A stretch of DNA of 33,676 bases from the NCBI GenBank assembly GCA_020347705.1, contig CP070739.1, forward strand, positions 2,017,820 through 2,051,495. The letters are read 5' to 3'. This stretch comes from Methanomassiliicoccales archaeon. Its GTDB lineage: Archaea > Thermoplasmatota > Thermoplasmata > GCA-020350865. Shown here piece by piece: positions 32,101-33,676 of this stretch (its first letter is position 1; each line of letters opens with the position of its first letter). The notes under the pieces were generated by a model, which was not told where the DNA came from, made no database searches, and worked only from the letters and a program-made list of their open reading frames with translations. Made by a program: the position numbers and the translations under genes.

Positions 32101-33676
32101 TCTTACAACCCTTGATCCAATTATATTCCCGTCAATAAAGCTAGTCGGTAATTTTACAGAAAGTGCTATGGCCTCTCCAAAACTCCATTTTTGGTCGATA
32201 AATTGGAAAGCCGTACCTTTTTCTATACCCCTTAAAAAAGGTTGGAATCTACTTTCAATTCCTCAAATTTTAACGGATAATCATCTTCAAACTGTATTGC
32301 AATCAATTGATGGATTTTATGATTCTGTGCAATGGTATGATGCTACTGACTTGAATGATCCTTGGAAACATTATCATACCTCAAAACCTCCTGATATGAA
32401 CGATCTAAATGAAATTAACCATAAAATGGGATTTTGGATAAATATTATTGAACCTAATGGAACAATTTTTAATGGTTGTGCTTTACCAACAAACAATCAA
32501 TTTATTTCTTTATACGAAGGATGGAATCTAGTCGGCTACCCGTCAACCTCGAACAGACTTAGAGACAGCGCCTTAAACAATTTGGAGTTTGGCATTGATA
32601 TTGATTTTATTTGGACATTCGATGCCTCAACACAAAAATGGAATGAAATAACAGAATCTGATTACTTTAAATTGGGCAAAGGCTATTGGATCCATGCCAA
32701 ATATGATTGTGAATGGCTTGTATTCTCGTCAATATTAAACTTGAATATGAATAGGTACTATTCTAGTATTCAAGAAGCCATAGATCATGCAAACTCTCAT
32801 GATACAATTAAAATCCCTCCGGGTACCTACAACGAAGAATTGACCATTATCAAACCCATTACACTCATAGGTGAAAACAATAAAACCACGATAATAAAAG
32901 GTAACTTAAATCCTACTATTGAAATCTCATCCCACAATGTCACCATTAGTAATCTCAACTTACCTAATGGACCTTACGGAGTTTATGTTACAGATTCCAA
33001 GGATATCACCATCACGAACAATGTGATAAGTGATCACAGGATCGGTATCTATGCTTACAATTCCTCGATAATAATTTCAAACAATACTATTTCGAACAAT
33101 CCGAAAGGAACAGGTGGAGCAGGCATAAGATTGATTGATTGCAAGGATTCGATAATCGAATATAATTCAATCAGAGACATCGTTTATAGCGTGTACTTGA
33201 TGGACTCCCATACTATTATTAAAAATAATTTGATTTCTCCAACCGATGGATACGATGATAGACTGGACAGTATTGGTATAGCATTGTATCATGGTTCAAA
33301 TGCAACTGTTATCAATAACACAATCAAGGGCGGGGATGTGGGAATCGGTATAGAATATTACTCTTTTCCACTGATCGAAGGAAATGCGATTTCTTGCTCA
33401 GAATATTACGGAGTTTTGATCAAGAATTTTGGCTCTCCAATTTTAAATAATAACGTTATCGAGTATTGCAAGGTGTATGGGATATTCTCTAACCATGGAA
33501 CTGAAGTATATATTACAAATAACACCATGATGAACAATGATATTTTGCTCTGTAATTCGACTATCAACAACCTGTGGTTAATCAACGGAAATGCGACCAC
33601 AATCAATAGCACAATGGTAGGTTATACTATTGACGGCGGAATCCTCATCGTTCAATGGTATTTGCATGTACGGGTC
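29123..33676 (+). CDS. Giant surface protein: NosD-like beta-helices, CARDB domains and internal GWNL domain (3' end outside window)
   Basis: One open frame from TTG 29123 (GGGGTGAT just upstream) to the last base, 1518 codons without a stop, so the gene continues beyond the window. Domains: signal peptide (KGKFPSITICVVLSATMFAS); a NosD-like beta-helix (about 38-450) opening IYVPTDYSTIQEAIDAANDG and closing NGYPFGGNYWSDYYG; two CARDB-type beta-sandwich domains (about 458-575 and 578-698, each with FYNxDPDT and QWIPPT.. .YxIxxWVDP); a beta-rich region of about 330 residues with a TDDIIYFQI segment suggesting a lectin-like fold; a two-lobed GWNL domain (about 1035-1196); and a second beta-helix from about 1205 (SIQEAIDHANSHDTIKI). 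N-glycosylation sequons abound. Base composition is clearly AT-richer than the metabolic genes. Probable surface or adhesion protein. Confidence 0.85.
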   Translation, partial: MKGKFPSITICVVLSATMFASVDIGFEVVDRIKGTTIYVPTDYSTIQEAIDAANDGDTVFVNSKGGHFGSYRENLIISKSIELIGEDRETTRIEGDAYRWYGNPIIRIFADDVTISDFSLFLGGDGIVTEGCNTNISDNKFFWNLFSGITLWSSNNIVTDNIITGGINGILIGGSRGNQITNNIMEGSGISLWGSHLEDWTTNNIDTSNTANGKPIYYWKNRNGGTIPGGAGQVILANCTNVRVENQDLSDATIGVKLGFSSNNYILNNDVSTNWYDICAINSNKNYINDNTASNGIYGIRLSNSHGNNIAGNIISDNYVEGIYYTNSHENIIMDNYISNNGHLPWPEDFGEEPWLEGSWGREDAGITLEGSSNNWIYYNELVDNIIQAQDNRHDNLWDNGYPFGGNYWSDYYGVDNFKGPNQDIPGSDGIGDTPYVIDSNSRDKYPLMGPYSPSPPDLRLFDWGIDITPPSPIIDGMTITVNATVYSFSISASNIDVKFYNGDPDTNNDQIPDPTALEIGSEVIDITKDSLSVASIQWIPPTIGTYEIYIWVDPYNNIQEENDTNNLNYKGFVIIPRDLFLSNSDIQFTPPSPVINDTTITINATIFCSGRSISNVEVKFYNCDPDTEDDMIPDGVAEEIGNVTIDIMKDSSAFAIIQWIPPTVEIYQIFVWVDPMNTTIELNERNNLATKTLSVFNWIDSFYNFTKTESKQCVEINDGDVVLDLPTKFDFDASDEGFSLESDQIHSHIYWDSNSGRIYFRANNHDPKDEMFIKPLSRTINENSSSWTLSARFRITVQGKWQYAMPLFIANSNVESIRCDPSSIYFGYDSNSNTIRARYRDSNGNTRIYISRSGNVNIEYLVRVLYDNITKNLKLQIRNQNDVLLKEGSYVIGTNPFDGFTFGKIGVGTDAYCGHPDPVCRGWTDDIIYFQINNKSGKLISKPITLPSDKVWSKLYINKTEPSNAYINVTIIDAASGEPIPNFKDLTGDIIDLTTLDPIIFPSIKLVGNFTESAMASPKLHFWSINWKAVPFSIPLKKGWNLLSIPQILTDNHLQTVLQSIDGFYDSVQWYDATDLNDPWKHYHTSKPPDMNDLNEINHKMGFWINIIEPNGTIFNGCALPTNNQFISLYEGWNLVGYPSTSNRLRDSALNNLEFGIDIDFIWTFDASTQKWNEITESDYFKLGKGYWIHAKYDCEWLVFSSILNLNMNRYYSSIQEAIDHANSHDTIKIPPGTYNEELTIIKPITLIGENNKTTIIKGNLNPTIEISSHNVTISNLNLPNGPYGVYVTDSKDITITNNVISDHRIGIYAYNSSIIISNNTISNNPKGTGGAGIRLIDCKDSIIEYNSIRDIVYSVYLMDSHTIIKNNLISPTDGYDDRLDSIGIALYHGSNATVINNTIKGGDVGIGIEYYSFPLIEGNAISCSEYYGVLIKNFGSPILNNNVIEYCKVYGIFSNHGTEVYITNNTMMNNDILLCNSTINNLWLINGNATTINSTMVGYTIDGGILIVQWYLHVRV

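Overview
The window looks like part of an archaeal chromosome, most likely from the Thermoplasmatota/Euryarchaeota. Supporting features are TATA boxes 25-28 bases upstream of apparently leaderless starts, other genes with strong AGGAGG-type ribosome binding sites, large glycan-sequon-rich surface proteins (beta-helix/NosD type, FG-GAP, CARDB), archaeal adenosylhomocysteinase, NikR, Lrp and DtxR regulators, and a NifB-like radical SAM protein without nitrogenase genes. This placement is inference from gene content; there is no rRNA marker. I saw no tRNA, rRNA, CRISPR array or intact insertion sequence.

Layout. (1) 1-7454, plus strand: three surface/secreted proteins, separated by a degraded stretch (4207-4688) with 3' remnants of an ATPase gene and of another surface-protein gene. 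(2) 7481-14015, minus strand: a Cys-containing membrane protein coupled to a NifB-like radical SAM enzyme, a PQQ-type beta-propeller membrane protein and a very large FtsX-type permease. (3) 14135-16701: a DUF6125-like protein, a NikR regulator divergent from an unrecognised His/Cys-rich membrane protein, and a VapBC-like pair. (4) 16767-20214, minus strand: an iron-uptake module of feoB, a zinc-ribbon protein, a DtxR-FeoA fusion and a second DtxR regulator, with tandem DtxR-type palindromes before feoB. (5) 20268-21854: small membrane and Cys-containing proteins whose starts are unclear. (6) 21867-26962: phosphoglycerate mutase, an APH-like kinase, a P-loop kinase, ahcY (convergent) and an Lrp regulator (divergent from ahcY). 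(7) 26928-29107: small hypothetical genes and a sirtuin. (8) 29123 to the right edge: a giant surface protein, still open at the end of the window.

The main discovery candidate is at 21867-23489. The protein contains essentially a whole cofactor-independent phosphoglycerate mutase, but its halves are in swapped order: the C-terminal half comes first and the N-terminal half with the catalytic serine second. This is a natural circular permutation with nearly all catalytic residues kept. A second theme is an unnamed two-lobed 'GWNL' domain shared by three surface proteins and one gene remnant here. A third is a NikR regulator divergent from a previously unassigned candidate metal permease. Several genes have ideally placed ribosome binding sites facing ACG or ATT instead of ATG/GTG/TTG.
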